Shown here: one piece after another, positions 7,624-17,485 of the stretch
Position numbering within the stretch: the stretch's first letter is position 1
Layout: each line of letters starts with the position of its first letter
Source of the DNA: Polyangiaceae bacterium
GTDB taxonomy: Bacteria; Myxococcota_A; Polyangia; Polyangiales; Polyangiaceae
Assembly: GCA_015075635.1 (NCBI GenBank)
Contig: JABTUA010000001.1
Coordinates: 2,604,001 to 2,668,000, forward strand
Length of the DNA stretch: 64,000 bases
Direction: 5' to 3'
Translations under genes and position numbers: made by a program
Notes under the pieces: model-generated
What the model saw: only the letters and a program-made list of their open reading frames with translations
What the model was told of the DNA's origin: nothing
The model's database searches: none

Positions 7624-9096
7624 ATGACCTTCGCCTTCGACAACACCTACGCGCGACTCCCCTCCCGCTTCTTCGCGCCCGTCTCCCCGACCAGGGTCCG
7701 CGCGCCGCGCGTCGTGAAGATCAACCGCGCGCTCGCTCTCGAGCTCGGGTTGGATCCGGACGAGCTCGAGTCGCCCGCCGGAGCGCAGGTGCTCGCCGGC
7801 AACGCGCTGCCCGACCGAGCGGAGCCCATCGCCCTGGCGTACGCCGGACACCAGTTCGGCTCCTTCGTGCCTCAGCTCGGCGACGGGCGCGCCATCCTGC
7901 TGGGGGAGCTCGTCACGGCAGACGGACGGCGCGTGGACGTACAGCTCAAGGGCTCCGGCCCCACGCCCTTCTCGCGCCGCGGTGACGGGCGAGCAGCGCT
8001 CGGTCCCGTCCTGCGCGAGTACGTCGTCAGCGAAGCGATGGCCGCTCTCGGCGTTCCGACGACCCGTGCGCTCGCGGTCGTGCTGACCGGCGAGCAGGTG
8101 TTTCGAGAAGAGGCGCTCCCCGGGGCAGTGCTCACCCGCGTCGCCGCCAGTCACATCCGAGTCGGCACCTTCGAGCTCTTCGCCGCGCGTGACGATCGTG
8201 ATGCCTTGGCCACGCTGGCGTCGCACGCGCTCCGCAGGCACTACCCCGGCTCCGTGGGCACCGGCGACGACGCGGGGGCTCTGCTCGAGCGCGTCGTCGA
8301 GGCCCAGGCGAGCCTCGTCGCGCGCTGGCTCGGAGTCGGCTTCGTGCACGGGGTGATGAACACCGACAACACCGCCATCTCCGGCGAGACCATCGACTAC
8401 GGGCCTTGCGCGTTCCTCGACGAATACGCTCCGGGCAAGACGTTCAGCTCCATCGATCACGCTGGGCGCTACGCGTTCGCCGCTCAACCCCGGATCGCCC
8501 TGTGGAATCTGGCGCGCTTCGCCGAGACCCTGCTGCCCCTCCTAGCCGACGACGAGGACGACGCCGTCCGCGTCGCGACCGAGCAGCTCCAGCGCTTTCA
8601 GCCCATCTTCGCCGCGGCGCACGCAGGGGTGCTGCGCTCGAAGCTCGGCCTCGCGCGAGCAGAGCAGGACGACGCCGCGCTCGCGGCCGACCTGCTCGAT
8701 CGGATGGCGGAGAGTGAGGTGGACTACACTCTCCTGTTCCGCGGCCTGTGCGCCGCCGCCGAAGACCCCGCGGAGGACTCGCGGATCGCCTTGCTGTTCC
8801 GCGACCCGGAGGCGTTCCACGGTTGGTCGCGCGCGTGGCGCCGCCGCCTGGCGCGGGAGGAGCGCGAGCCCCGTGCGCGCGCGGCGGCCATGCGGCGCGA
8901 GAACCCCGCGTTCATCCCGCGCAACCACCGCATCGCCGAAGCCATCGAAGCCGCGGTCCGCCGCGACGACTTCGCGCCCTTCGATGCGCTGGTCCGGGTG
9001 CTCGGGCGACCCTACGACGACCAACCGGAGGCCGCGCACCTCGCCAGAGCGCCTCGGGCCGAAGAGCGGGTGCGCCAGACCTTCTGCGGGACCTAG
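7624..9096 (+). CDS. selO: SelO/YdiU family protein adenylyltransferase
   Basis: 490 residues, full length for bacterial SelO. This pseudokinase-fold enzyme transfers AMP from ATP to Ser, Thr or Tyr of target proteins. Recognisable blocks are the N-terminal FDNTYARLP, the nucleotide loop [11 protein letters not shown] (about residues 85-95), the [17 protein letters not shown] block, the MNTDN catalytic/metal motif near residue 246 and the D(Y)GPCAFLDEY motif. The C-terminus QTFCGT carries Cys where some homologs have selenocysteine, so no recoding is needed. The 282 bases upstream show no gene. Its stop is 10 bases from the convergent DUF4259 gene. Confidence 0.93.
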   Translation: MTFAFDNTYARLPSRFFAPVSPTRVRAPRVVKINRALALELGLDPDELESPAGAQVLAGNALPDRAEPIALAYAGHQFGSFVPQLGDGRAILLGELVTADGRRVDVQLKGSGPTPFSRRGDGRAALGPVLREYVVSEAMAALGVPTTRALAVVLTGEQVFREEALPGAVLTRVAASHIRVGTFELFAARDDRDALATLASHALRRHYPGSVGTGDDAGALLERVVEAQASLVARWLGVGFVHGVMNTDNTAISGETIDYGPCAFLDEYAPGKTFSSIDHAGRYAFAAQPRIALWNLARFAETLLPLLADDEDDAVRVATEQLQRFQPIFAAAHAGVLRSKLGLARAEQDDAALAADLLDRMAESEVDYTLLFRGLCAAAEDPAEDSRIALLFRDPEAFHGWSRAWRRRLAREEREPRARAAAMRRENPAFIPRNHRIAEAIEAAVRRDDFAPFDALVRVLGRPYDDQPEAAHLARAPRAEERVRQTFCGT

Positions 9097-9106
9097 GCCC
9101 CCAGCT

Positions 9107-9535
9107 TCAGGACGCCGCTGTCCCGTGGCCCGCGACGCGAGCCCTTAGCTCCGCCACGGCCGCGTGCCACTTGTCGGCGTCTGGGCTCTCGTCCCAGAGC
9201 TCGCGGAGCTCGGAGGGCTGCCCGACGATGCGATCGATGGCTTCGAGCGCGTGCTGGACCAGCTCCGGGGCCGGGGTGAGCGGGTGTGTACGGACCCATT
9301 TGTCCAGGGCCTCGGTGTGCGCGTTCTGCTCTCCCCACTTGCCCCTGAGGCGCGCGATCACCTCGCAGGCCGCCAGTGCCTCACAGGCGTGATCGGCGTC
9401 CAGGTAGTCGGTCCCCGCGACCAACACCGCCTCGATGGCATGGCGAACGACCGACAGATCCTCGGTGCCGTGCAGCTCGAAGGCCCAGTCGCAAGCCGTA
9501 TCGTTGTCGAAGGTGCCGACGTCCCACGCTCCCAT
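9107..9535 (-). CDS. DUF4259 domain protein
   Basis: 142 residues beginning MGAWDVGTFDNDTACDWAFEL, the hallmark N-terminus of DUF4259, followed by alpha-helical sequence including a helix-turn that carries YLDADHACEALAACEVIA, as in that family. No catalytic residues are known and the role is unknown. Members occur as single small cytosolic proteins. It converges on selO with almost no spacer and lies upstream of a lipoprotein gene on the other strand. Confidence 0.85.
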   Translation of the reverse strand: MGAWDVGTFDNDTACDWAFELHGTEDLSVVRHAIEAVLVAGTDYLDADHACEALAACEVIARLRGKWGEQNAHTEALDKWVRTHPLTPAPELVQHALEAIDRIVGQPSELRELWDESPDADKWHAAVAELRARVAGHGTAAS

Positions 9536-9643
9536 GACACACCGGAGCAGAGCTTAGGCCCCCGCGGCAGGCAGCGCCCCTGCAATTATCGCGCGTTTAG
9601 CCCGAGACTGCGGCTAAGCTCCCGCGGCGGAGGGAGACAGACC

Positions 9644-10234
9644 ATGAAGAGGCTCCAGGTTTTCGTTTTGATGCTCGGGCTCGCGCTGACGTTGCTCGCC
9701 TGCAAGATGCTGGGCGGCGGCAAGAGCTACCCCGAGTCCGAAGAAGGACTGAAGCAGCTCGCCACGGATCTCTCGACCGCCAGCGACAGCGACGGCGAGA
9801 AGATGGGCAAGGACCTCGCTCTGCCCGACCCGAGCGGATTCTTCACCAAGACCTTCGGCGCCGACAACGCCTCCAAGCTCGCCTCGGACTACGCGACGGA
9901 TGTGCCGAAGCTCGGCACCATCGGCAGCTTCTTCAAGGCCGCGCAAGCCAAGGGCAAGACCGAGATCTTGATCGAGAAGCACACGAGCCCCGACGACGAC
10001 AACGCCAACTCGCTCCAGGAGGCGGCCATCCGCGCGATGAAGGCGCCGACCGCCATCTACACCATCAACTGCGTGGAGCCGGGCAAGACCATCGGCTCGA
10101 GCCTGTGGTCCTTCGCCTACGTGGACGGGAAGTTCCGCTACCTGGGCAAGCTCAAGGCCCTGAAGCCCGGCGCGAGCCCGCTCGACGAGCTCTCGAAGAA
10201 AGACGTGAAGGACGCCCTCAAGGGCGGCGACTGA
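9644..10234 (+). CDS. Lipoprotein of unknown function
   Basis: 196 residues with a clear lipoprotein signal (MKRLQVFVLMLGLALTLLAC, Cys at residue 20). The mature protein is charged and Lys/Asp-rich, with no recognised domain. AGGGAG precedes the ATG by 9 bases. The C-terminal part, including SLWSFAYVDGKFRYLGKLK, looks like a small beta domain. It stands alone between convergent neighbours and is separated from the next gene by a GC-rich stretch containing a short CCGGC/GCCGG stem near 10240. Function unknown. Confidence 0.75.
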   Translation: MKRLQVFVLMLGLALTLLACKMLGGGKSYPESEEGLKQLATDLSTASDSDGEKMGKDLALPDPSGFFTKTFGADNASKLASDYATDVPKLGTIGSFFKAAQAKGKTEILIEKHTSPDDDNANSLQEAAIRAMKAPTAIYTINCVEPGKTIGSSLWSFAYVDGKFRYLGKLKALKPGASPLDELSKKDVKDALKGGD

Positions 10235-10295
10235 AGGTCGCCCGGCGAAGCCGGCCTACCCTCCGCCCGCTGTCGATTCTTCGAAGCTCTCGAGC

Positions 10296-11177
10296 TCAGC
10301 GCCAGGGGTCCATCACCTCTGGCTCGGGGTTCATGCTGACGCGCCGGGCGGTGGTCTGACCGGCGACGATCTGCACGCGCAGGAAGCGCTTGATGGCGCC
10401 GCGCCGAAGCTCGAGGTTCACCGGCCCGCTGGGCAGCGGCGCGCGCACGACCGGGCTGGCGCCGAGGTTCTTGCCCTGGGCCAAGACGGAGTCGCAGGTC
10501 GGCACGCACATCACCGTCAGAAAGCCGGTGCCCTGCACCGGCGGCGGCGGCTGGCTCGTCGCCGGCGGCTTCGGCGCCGAGGTCGCCCAGGGATCCACCA
10601 GCGTCGGGACTGGCTTGGGCGCCGGCGGGCTCGGCGCCAGCGGTGCGACCGACGGGGCGGGCGCTGGTGCGACGCTCGGCGCGAGCGCGGGACGCTCGAG
10701 ACCGAGGCCAGGCGCCGGGGCTGCCGCGCGTGGCGCCTCCGACACCGGCGTCTCCGCTGGGCGCGGTCGCGCGCGCAGCGCGAGCGCCCCGAGCGCCGCT
10801 GCTGCGCAGAGCGCGGCGGCGATACCGAGCACCAGGCCGAACGAGCGACGGGCGGGCGCCTCGGCTCCCGCCGCGGAAGCGACCTCGTCGGCGACGGCAC
10901 CCGCGCTCGACTGGACTCGAACGGCCACCTCGCTGCACTCCGCGCAGCTCTCGAGGTGCGTCGCGAGCTCTGCCTCCTGCTCCGCGTCGAGCAGGTCCTC
11001 GCTCTGGAGCGCGAGCAGGACCTCAGCCTCCACGCAGGCGTCACCGCGGCTGGCGCTGCGTTCGTCGCGCAGCTCCGCGAGCGACAGCACCGCGCTGCAC
11101 GCCGCGCAGGCGACCGCGTGCTCCTCCGCCGAGGCCTGGCGCGCGAGCAAGACATCGACTTCCGGGCACTGGGTCAT
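10296..11177 (-). CDS. Anti-sigma-like membrane protein with zinc finger and PEGA-like domain
   Basis: 293 residues. The cytoplasmic part holds the zinc-binding anti-sigma motif HLESCAEC (about residues 70-77), which in this family inhibits a partner ECF sigma factor. One transmembrane helix follows (VLGIAAALCAAAALGALAL, near residue 115). A long Pro/Ala linker follows, then a C-terminal beta domain (about 215-285) resembling PEGA domains. The start ATG 11177 overlaps the sigma gene stop (ATGA, 4 bases), the classic sigma/anti-sigma arrangement. The periplasmic domain may sense a surface signal; the cue is unknown. Confidence 0.75.
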   Translation of the reverse strand: MTQCPEVDVLLARQASAEEHAVACAACSAVLSLAELRDERSASRGDACVEAEVLLALQSEDLLDAEQEAELATHLESCAECSEVAVRVQSSAGAVADEVASAAGAEAPARRSFGLVLGIAAALCAAAALGALALRARPRPAETPVSEAPRAAAPAPGLGLERPALAPSVAPAPAPSVAPLAPSPPAPKPVPTLVDPWATSAPKPPATSQPPPPVQGTGFLTVMCVPTCDSVLAQGKNLGASPVVRAPLPSGPVNLELRRGAIKRFLRVQIVAGQTTARRVSMNPEPEVMDPWR

Positions 11178-11818
11178 GACGGTTCCTCCGGAGACAGCTC
11201 GGCCTCGACGGCGGGCTCGCGGTAGCGATCGCGCAGGCGCTTGAGCGCGGCGCGCAGAGCGCGTTCCGCCGCGGCGGGAGTCGCCGACCCCAGGCGCTCG
11301 GCGATGGTCTCGTTCGACTCGCCGTCGAGCCAGAGCGAGAGCGCGGTCAGCTGCTGCACGCTCAGATCGTCGCGGGCTCGCTCGAGCACGCGCAGCACCG
11401 TGGCGTGACGCGCCAGGTCCCTGTCGGCGATGGGCGGCGGCACGTCGTCGATGGGAACCAGGCGCACCCAGCGCGCCTGCTCGCCGCGACCGACGTGCTC
11501 GGGGTGCGCCCGGGTGTAGTCCACCGCCACCCGGGTCGCGACCGTGTGGAGCCACGCCGCGAAGGCCGCCTCGCTCTTGCCACCGGCTGAGGTGACGAAG
11601 GCTCGAAGGCGGCGGAACCCGCCCTCGCGCAGCTTCGCCATCACCTTGAGCACGATCTCGCGGCGGTCGTCGGGGCTCTTGCACAAAGGACCGGTGATCT
11701 GCCACCTGCCGGTGAGCGCCCAGATACGGGGCTCGACCCGCCGCCACAAGGCGTGCCAGGCCGGGGTGTCGCCGTCGAGCACCCGCAGCGCCAGCCCCGT
11801 CAGGTCGTCCGCGTCCAC
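11174..11818 (-). CDS. ECF-type RNA polymerase sigma factor
   Basis: 214 residues with an ECF-like layout: region 2 (about residues 20-110) includes a helix RVAVDYTRAHPEH typical of the -10 recognition face. Region 4 (about 150-205) has the helix-turn-helix LSLWLDGESNETIAERLGSA followed by ALRAALKRLRDRY. GTG at 11818 is the start. It directs RNA polymerase to a specific promoter set and is paired with the anti-sigma gene that overlaps its end. Region 2 is diverged from standard ECF groups, so the group is not assigned. No target promoter is recognised in the window. Confidence 0.75.
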   Translation of the reverse strand: MDADDLTGLALRVLDGDTPAWHALWRRVEPRIWALTGRWQITGPLCKSPDDRREIVLKVMAKLREGGFRRLRAFVTSAGGKSEAAFAAWLHTVATRVAVDYTRAHPEHVGRGEQARWVRLVPIDDVPPPIADRDLARHATVLRVLERARDDLSVQQLTALSLWLDGESNETIAERLGSATPAAAERALRAALKRLRDRYREPAVEAELSPEEPS

Positions 11819-11873
11819 CTCATGGATTGAACGGCGGAGCAGGGCGAGTTGTCACGGCGCCAGTGACTTTTTT

Positions 11874-12890
11874 TCAGTCGGAGGGCCGCGCCGCACCGCG
11901 CACGAAGCGCTCGACCGCCTGAGCCACGTGGGGCGCGACCCGTTCGGGCGCTGGCGGGTTGAACCAGGCGAACGGCTCGACGAGCTTGCTGGGTCGAAGG
12001 CGCGGCAGACCCAGACCTCCCCGCGAGCACTCCACCAACAAGCTGAGCGCGCCGTGCTTGTCGTAGAACCAATCGAGCTCCATGCCCGGCGCCGTGAAGC
12101 CTGGGACCCAGTGCGACGATTGAACGGCGCGGTAAGGCTGGTGCGGGTCGGCACGGCGGGCGACGTGACGGGCCCAGCGGCGGAGCTCGCTGCGATCGAG
12201 CGCCGGAAACACCCGGCCGCCCCAGGGGTACAGCACCACCCCGCCGAAGCTGTGCAGCGACAGCGCGCGGTCCACCATCTGCCCTTTGAAGCAGCTCACG
12301 ATGGCCCGCACCTCGGGCTCGCTCGCGGGGCCGCTCCCCGCAGAGAAGATCGGCTTGAAGAGCAGACGAGCCAAGCTCCGCTTGCCCCAGAAGCTCGGGA
12401 AGTTACGGTTCAGATCGACGCGCCGGGCGTTGTGTCGGACGAAGCGCCGGCGCCCGCGCCGGAGGTTCTCTTCCACGCGCAGGACGCCGTCGGGGTTGGC
12501 GACGATCACGCTGACCACCCGGCGATCCGTGGGCGGGCGCTCCACCAAGCGCTCGAGCAGCGTGAAGTGGGTCTCGACGCCGATCCACTCCATGGGGTGG
12601 ATCCCGCTCAGCACCGCGGTCGTACGCCGAGCGTCCGGCGGCCCCACCGAGAGCGCGAAGATCGGCTCCTCGCGCACGCTCTTGCCGATCACCGAAACGT
12701 GCGCGCCGCGCCGGCCCAGCTCGCTGAGCTGGGAGAGCACCTCGCCGTAGCCTCGATAGGGTCCGAGCCCTCGGGGCTCGGTGGTCAACGCCAGCGGGGC
12801 CTTGCGGTGTCGGTCCGTGGCCCGAGCCAGGGCCTGTTCGGCCGCCACGACCCCGATCGGGTGGGAACGCATGCCCTGCTGTCCTGCCAT
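11874..12890 (-). CDS. M14-family zinc carboxypeptidase
   Basis: 338 residues with the full M14 catalytic set: HPME (His98 and Glu101, zinc ligands), RRVDLNRNFP (substrate-binding Arg-rich block near 157-164), LHSFGG (His213, third zinc ligand) and LLVECSRG with catalytic Glu287. These enzymes remove C-terminal amino acids or hydrolyse peptidoglycan peptides. No signal peptide is visible, so it is probably cytosolic unless exported by another route. ATG at 12890 is used; an in-frame ATG at 12872 is possible. It runs toward the sigma gene and is divergent from the membrane-fused synthase gene. Confidence 0.85.
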   Translation of the reverse strand: MAGQQGMRSHPIGVVAAEQALARATDRHRKAPLALTTEPRGLGPYRGYGEVLSQLSELGRRGAHVSVIGKSVREEPIFALSVGPPDARRTTAVLSGIHPMEWIGVETHFTLLERLVERPPTDRRVVSVIVANPDGVLRVEENLRRGRRRFVRHNARRVDLNRNFPSFWGKRSLARLLFKPIFSAGSGPASEPEVRAIVSCFKGQMVDRALSLHSFGGVVLYPWGGRVFPALDRSELRRWARHVARRADPHQPYRAVQSSHWVPGFTAPGMELDWFYDKHGALSLLVECSRGGLGLPRLRPSKLVEPFAWFNPPAPERVAPHVAQAVERFVRGAARPSD

Positions 12891-13023
12891 TTACCGACGC
12901 GCGGACCAAGCGCATCTGCTCGATCCCGCGTCAAAATGCCGAAAACCCGAGTCTCGTTCGGCGCCGTTCCGCTATGGTGCGCGCGCTTTGTCCACGCCCC
13001 TCGCCCCTGCCGTCGAGTCCGGA

Positions 13024-15453
13024 ATGTCGCGCACCAGCACGGCGCCCGGCGCAACCCCGTTCTGGATCCCGGTCGCCTTGTTCGTCGTCTCCGGGGCGAC
13101 CGGGCTGGTCGATCAGCTCTGCTTCTCGAAGTACCTGACTTACATCGTCGGTTCCACGGCGCACGCCGTGAGCGCGGTGCTCGCTGCGTTCATGGCGGGC
13201 CTGGCCATCGGCGCGCATTTCGGCGGCAAGCTCTCTTCTCGCATCAAGAACCCGCTCTTCGCCTACGGCGTGCTCGAGCTCGCGGTCGCAGCGTCGGTCG
13301 CGCTCGCCCCGTTCGCCTTCCAGGCGCTGACCCCGCTCTACGTGAAGGTCGCTCAGGCCGCGCCGGGCTCGCTGGTGGTGCTGAGCGGCGCACGCTGGTG
13401 CCTGGCCATGCTGGTGGTGATCGTGCCGACCACCGCGATGGGAGCGACCTTGCCCTTCCTGTCACGAGCGCTCGGCGAAGGGGCCGCGGCCACGCCGGCG
13501 GAGGCCGCACGCCGCGCGCGCCGCCTGGGGATCCTCTACGCCGCCAACACGCTGGGCGGCGCCCTGGGTGCTCTCGCCGCTGCCTACGCGATCTTGCCGG
13601 CGCTGGGGCTGACGAAGACCCTCGCCGCCGCGGCGGCGTTGAGCGGCGCCATCGGCGTGTTCTCCCTGCTCTTGGGCCGCAGGGGCGCCCTGCTCGCCGA
13701 GCCCGCCCACTCGGGGCCGAGCGAAGCTCGAGAGGACGCGGAGGCCAGAGCGGTCCCCCAGGCCGATCCCGGCTCCCGGGAGCAGGTCCTGCTCACGACC
13801 TTGGCCTTCGCCTCGGGCTACCTGGTGTTCTCCGCGGAGGTCGTGTTCACGCACCTCTTGGCGCTGATCATCGGAAACAGCGCCTACGCGTTCGGGCTCA
13901 TCCTCGCCGTCTTCCTCACCTGCCTGTTCGTGGGCGCGTCACGCGCTCCGGCTCTCGGCAGGCGCTACGGCGACGCGACGCTGCCAGCGAGCCTGGTCCT
14001 GACCGGAGCGCTGCTCGCGCTCACGCTGCCGCTCTGGGATCGCTTGCCGCTGGTGTTCAAGGGCACTGGCGAGCAAGTCGCGAGCTTCGAGGGCCGCGAG
14101 GCGGTGCGGGGTCTGGTCGCGTTCGCGGTGCTATGCCTGCCGACCTCGCTGATGGGGCTGACCTTCCCGCTGCTCTTGTCGCGCGTCGCGCGCTACGCCG
14201 GCGTCGGGCGCCTGGTCGGGCGCCTCACTGCGGTCAACACCATCGGAGCAGTGACCGGCTCGCTGGTAACCGGGTACCTCGTGCTGCCCGCGCTGGGCTC
14301 GCAGCGCGTGCTCGCGACCTGCGCGGTGGTCTTCGCCCTGCTCGGCGTCGCCACGGCGCTGACGACCTCGGCGACCGCCAAGCGCTTCGCGCTCGGTTTC
14401 GCGGCGCTCGCCCTGCTCCTCGCGCTCGGCGCGCCGCGCTGGGATCTGGCTCGCTTGACCAGCGGCTCCAACGTCTACTTCGACAGCGAGCGGCCGCCGG
14501 ACGAGCTCCTGATGATGGAGGAAGACGTCCACGGTGGGGTCACCACGGTGGCGCGGCGCGGCGACGTCTTGACCCTGTACACGAACGGAAAGTTCCAGGG
14601 GAACAACGGCTGGGAGATGAACGCCCAGCGCTTCTTCGCCCACTACCCCTCGCTGTTCGTGCCGGAGCACCGGCGCGCGCTGGTCATCGGTCTCGGGACC
14701 GGCACCACCCTGGGCACCATCGCGGCTTACCCTTGGCAGGGCGTGGACATGGTTGAGATCTCGCCCGCCATCGCCCGCGCCGCGAAGCAGCACTTCGGCA
14801 GCATCAACCGCAACGCCCTCGACGATCCCAAGGTGAAGCTCCACCTGGCGGACGGCCGCAACTTCCTGTTGCTCACCACCGAGCGCTACGGCCTGGTCAG
14901 CATGGAGCTGTCGAGCGTCTGGTTCGCCGGCGCGTCGAACCTGTACAGCCGAGAGTTCTACCGGCTGGTTCACTCGCGCCTCGAGCCCGGCGGGGTGTTC
15001 CAGCAGTGGGTGCAGCTGCACCACATGAGCCGGCGCGACTTCGCGACCATCCTGCACACGCTGGCGGACGAGTTCGACCACGTCACGCTGTTCTACGGCG
15101 GCGGGCAGGGCATCCTGGTCGCCTCCGAGCGCCCCCTCGTCGCCTCCCGCGCCCACCTCGAGCGCATGCAGGCCGATCCGACGGTACACGACAGCATCCC
15201 GAACAACCGCCTGTTGGCCACGCTGCTCGACGACGTCATCGTCACCGACAAGGGGCTCCGCCGCTTCATCGAGGACTCGGCGCGCCAGGCCGGCCTCGGC
15301 GTCGGCGACCTGGTGTCGAGCGACGACAACCTGTACCTCGAGTACGCCACGCCGCGCGGCAACGTCCTGCCCTGGTCGAGCCGAGAGGAGCTGGTGAAGA
15401 CGCTCCGGAGCTACCGCGACCCCGCCGAGATCGCCGCGATGCTCGGCCCCTGA
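13024..15453 (+). CDS. Membrane-fused spermidine/spermine synthase-like protein
   Basis: 809 residues. The N-terminal ~500 residues form about 12 to 14 hydrophobic helices, starting at FWIPVALFVVSGATGLVDQLCF. The C-terminal ~270 residues form a spermidine-synthase-like Rossmann domain: GLGTGTTLG, a VDMVEISP motif and a LADGRNFLL block. Such fused proteins are widespread but their substrate is usually unproven. The catalytic Asp and DAYS-type motif of true polyamine synthases are not obvious, so I name it only by fold. ATG 13024 sits upstream of the first helix; longer in-frame extension lacks protein-like content. Confidence 0.85.
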   Translation: MSRTSTAPGATPFWIPVALFVVSGATGLVDQLCFSKYLTYIVGSTAHAVSAVLAAFMAGLAIGAHFGGKLSSRIKNPLFAYGVLELAVAASVALAPFAFQALTPLYVKVAQAAPGSLVVLSGARWCLAMLVVIVPTTAMGATLPFLSRALGEGAAATPAEAARRARRLGILYAANTLGGALGALAAAYAILPALGLTKTLAAAAALSGAIGVFSLLLGRRGALLAEPAHSGPSEAREDAEARAVPQADPGSREQVLLTTLAFASGYLVFSAEVVFTHLLALIIGNSAYAFGLILAVFLTCLFVGASRAPALGRRYGDATLPASLVLTGALLALTLPLWDRLPLVFKGTGEQVASFEGREAVRGLVAFAVLCLPTSLMGLTFPLLLSRVARYAGVGRLVGRLTAVNTIGAVTGSLVTGYLVLPALGSQRVLATCAVVFALLGVATALTTSATAKRFALGFAALALLLALGAPRWDLARLTSGSNVYFDSERPPDELLMMEEDVHGGVTTVARRGDVLTLYTNGKFQGNNGWEMNAQRFFAHYPSLFVPEHRRALVIGLGTGTTLGTIAAYPWQGVDMVEISPAIARAAKQHFGSINRNALDDPKVKLHLADGRNFLLLTTERYGLVSMELSSVWFAGASNLYSREFYRLVHSRLEPGGVFQQWVQLHHMSRRDFATILHTLADEFDHVTLFYGGGQGILVASERPLVASRAHLERMQADPTVHDSIPNNRLLATLLDDVIVTDKGLRRFIEDSARQAGLGVGDLVSSDDNLYLEYATPRGNVLPWSSREELVKTLRSYRDPAEIAAMLGP

Positions 15454-15481
15454 GCGGGCCCACGTGCTAAGCTCGCTGGCG

Positions 15482-16639
15482 ATGGCGGCGCGGCTCGGAA
15501 CTTGGGGCGTTTCCCTCGCCTCGCTCTGCCTCGCGGCCTGCTCGCTGCTCGCCCCGAGCGACGACGAATTCCTGGGCGGTTCGGCAAGCGGCGGGAAGAG
15601 CTCCGGGGGTGCGGGCGGCGCCGGCGGCAGCACCGGCGGGTCCGCAGGCTCCACCGGCGGGTCCGCAGGCAGCGGCGGCGCTCCGAGCGGCGGCGGCGCT
15701 CCGAGCGGCGGCGGCGCTCCCAGCGGCGGCGGCGCTCCCAGCGGCGGCGGCGCTCCCAGCGGCGGCGGCAGCGGCGGCACGACCTGTACGCCCACGACCG
15801 GCGACGCCAGCGCGCTGCCACGGGCGGCCTACGTCTTCCTCGATCGTTCCGGCAGCATGGCCGACCAGAACAAGTTCCCCATGGCGTCGAGCGCGATCAA
15901 CGCCTTCGCCACCAGCGCGCAGGCCGCCGGCATCGACTTCGGCCTCCAGTACTTCGGTCTGCAAGCCGGAGGCAGCTGCGCCGGTGGCGGCTACAGCACG
16001 CCCGCCGTCGGCTTCGGTGTCCTGCCCGGGCTCGCCAGCGCGGTCGCCACCTCCCTGACCGCGACCACGGTCGGGCTCCAAACGGTGCTGGAGGGCACGT
16101 TCAACGGCGGCAAGAACGCGGGTACACAGTACCTCGCGACCAAGCCGGCGACACAGTTCGACGTCGTGGTGATCACCGACGTCACGTCGGCGACCGCCGG
16201 CGGCGGCTGTAGCAGCGCGACAGCGGTCTTGAACCAAATCCTGAGCACGGCCTGGCCGGCGGTGACCTCGCACTTCATCGCGCTGCCCGCCTCGGACCTC
16301 AATTTCATCAACGGCTTCGCCGCGGCGGGCGGCAGCGTCGCCGTACAGAGCGCGACCACCTCTCAGGCCATCACCGCCGCGATGCTCTCGGCCGTCACGC
16401 CGTGTCGCTTCAGCTATCCCGCGGGCAAGACGGCGGCGGAGGTCGCGTTCACGCTCGACGTCGGGGGCACTCCCTTCACGCTCACGCACCACTCGAGCGC
16501 TGCCGGCTGCCCCGGCGGGCCGTTGCCCGGCGACGGCTGGTTCGAGAACGCCGGCACCGCAGTGCTGTGTCCGGGCTCCTGCAGCAAGCTCGCCGCCGAC
16601 GCGAACGGCAAGGTCAAGTACACGACCACCTGCCCCTGA
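15482..16639 (+). CDS. VWA-domain surface lipoprotein with GAPSGG repeats
   Basis: 385 residues. A signal peptide ends in LAACS (lipobox). A Gly/Ser linker contains five tandem GAPSGG hexapeptides. A von Willebrand A domain follows (about residues 115-325) with the metal-site motif FLDRSGSM near residue 121, intact DxSxS. The last 60 residues include several Cys. VWA domains bind ligands through Mg2+ at this site; such lipoproteins are common on myxobacterial surfaces. The stop is 3 bases from the convergent gene's end at 16643. The partner protein is unknown. Confidence 0.85.
   Translation: MAARLGTWGVSLASLCLAACSLLAPSDDEFLGGSASGGKSSGGAGGAGGSTGGSAGSTGGSAGSGGAPSGGGAPSGGGAPSGGGAPSGGGAPSGGGSGGTTCTPTTGDASALPRAAYVFLDRSGSMADQNKFPMASSAINAFATSAQAAGIDFGLQYFGLQAGGSCAGGGYSTPAVGFGVLPGLASAVATSLTATTVGLQTVLEGTFNGGKNAGTQYLATKPATQFDVVVITDVTSATAGGGCSSATAVLNQILSTAWPAVTSHFIALPASDLNFINGFAAAGGSVAVQSATTSQAITAAMLSAVTPCRFSYPAGKTAAEVAFTLDVGGTPFTLTHHSSAAGCPGGPLPGDGWFENAGTAVLCPGSCSKLAADANGKVKYTTTCP
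15680..15769. repeat. Five 18-bp tandem repeats in the VWA lipoprotein linker
   Basis: The unit encodes A-P-S-G-G-G and starts at 15680, 15698, 15716, 15734 and 15752. Copies differ only in the Ser or Pro codon (ccgagc versus cccagc), indicating recent expansion. In-frame, so copy-number change would alter linker length without breaking the gene. Confidence 0.9.
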
Positions 16640-16642
16640 CGC

Positions 16643-17485
16643 TCAGAAGCTCGCGCCCAGGCGCGCACCCATGCCTTGCCGCAATGGCACCGCGCGCACG
16701 AACACGCCCTGCTCCTGCTGCTTCTTGTTCCCGGAAACGTAGAGGTAGGCGCCCACCCCGCCGGCAACGAGCGCGACACCCAGCGAGATGTCGGCCAGGA
16801 GGTAGCTCCGGCGCATCGCGTCCACGTCGTCGCGCTTGCAGTCGGGCTTGCAGGAGTCCAAGTCGCTCTCCTGCCCCTTGCCCGAGAGGCCGAAGCCGAC
16901 GAAGCCGCCCAGCCCGAGCACCGCGACGCCGCCGAGCACCCACACCGCGGGGCTGATGCGGCTCGGCGCAGGCGCTGGGGCAGGCGGCGGCTCGGGCGAG
17001 GGAGCGGCGGGAGCGGCCGCCGGGACGTCCAGCGTGACTTTCTCGTTGCGCCGGCCCTCCGGGAGCGTCACCCGCTTCTCGACGCTGCGCCCGTCGCTGG
17101 TCTCGGCGCGGAGCAGGTGCTCTCCCGGCTCGAGCTCGATGGGGCCGGACGCCTGCTCCGCCGGCGTGCCGTCGATGCTGATGCGGATGGTGCTGTCCGA
17201 TTTGCCCGCGTCCAGCGCAGACACGATCACCGACGCGAGGACGGCGTCGAGCTTCGGGAGCTCCGCCTCGCACTCGCTGCGGACCAGCTTGGGACAAGCC
17301 GCGTTGGCACAGATCGAGTAGTCCTGCTTGGCCGCGCGCAGCTTCTTCTCCTTTTGAGCGAGCTGTGCACGTTCGTGCGCGTCGAAGCACTCGGGTTTGG
17401 TCGGGGTCCCGGGCGCTGCGAACGCGCTCGCGCAAGTGCAGACAACGGCCAGCGCCAGCCCTTGGGAGAGAATCAGTTTCGCCAT
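16643..17485 (-). CDS. Exported PEGA-like membrane protein
   Basis: 280 residues: a signal peptide (to about residue 24, cleaved after AFA), a Cys-containing helical region with CFDAHERAQLAQ, a small beta domain (about 95-150; GPIELEPGEHLLRAE resembles PEGA), a Pro/Ala linker, then two transmembrane helices near residues 180 and 240. The architecture matches the gene at 53378. The stop of the upstream kinase overlaps the ATG (TGATG), so it is translated with the kinase and may be its partner or a reporter of envelope state. A GTG start at 17488 is possible. Function unknown. Confidence 0.75.
   Translation of the reverse strand: MAKLILSQGLALAVVCTCASAFAAPGTPTKPECFDAHERAQLAQKEKKLRAAKQDYSICANAACPKLVRSECEAELPKLDAVLASVIVSALDAGKSDSTIRISIDGTPAEQASGPIELEPGEHLLRAETSDGRSVEKRVTLPEGRRNEKVTLDVPAAAPAAPSPEPPPAPAPAPSRISPAVWVLGGVAVLGLGGFVGFGLSGKGQESDLDSCKPDCKRDDVDAMRRSYLLADISLGVALVAGGVGAYLYVSGNKKQQEQGVFVRAVPLRQGMGARLGASF

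Noticed and set aside
7450-8487. Open frame antisense to selO
   Set aside because: It is fully covered by selO and shows no domain.
7624-9096. Selenocysteine-containing SelO
   Set aside because: The C-terminal position is Cys (QTFCGT), with no in-frame UGA or SECIS-like need.
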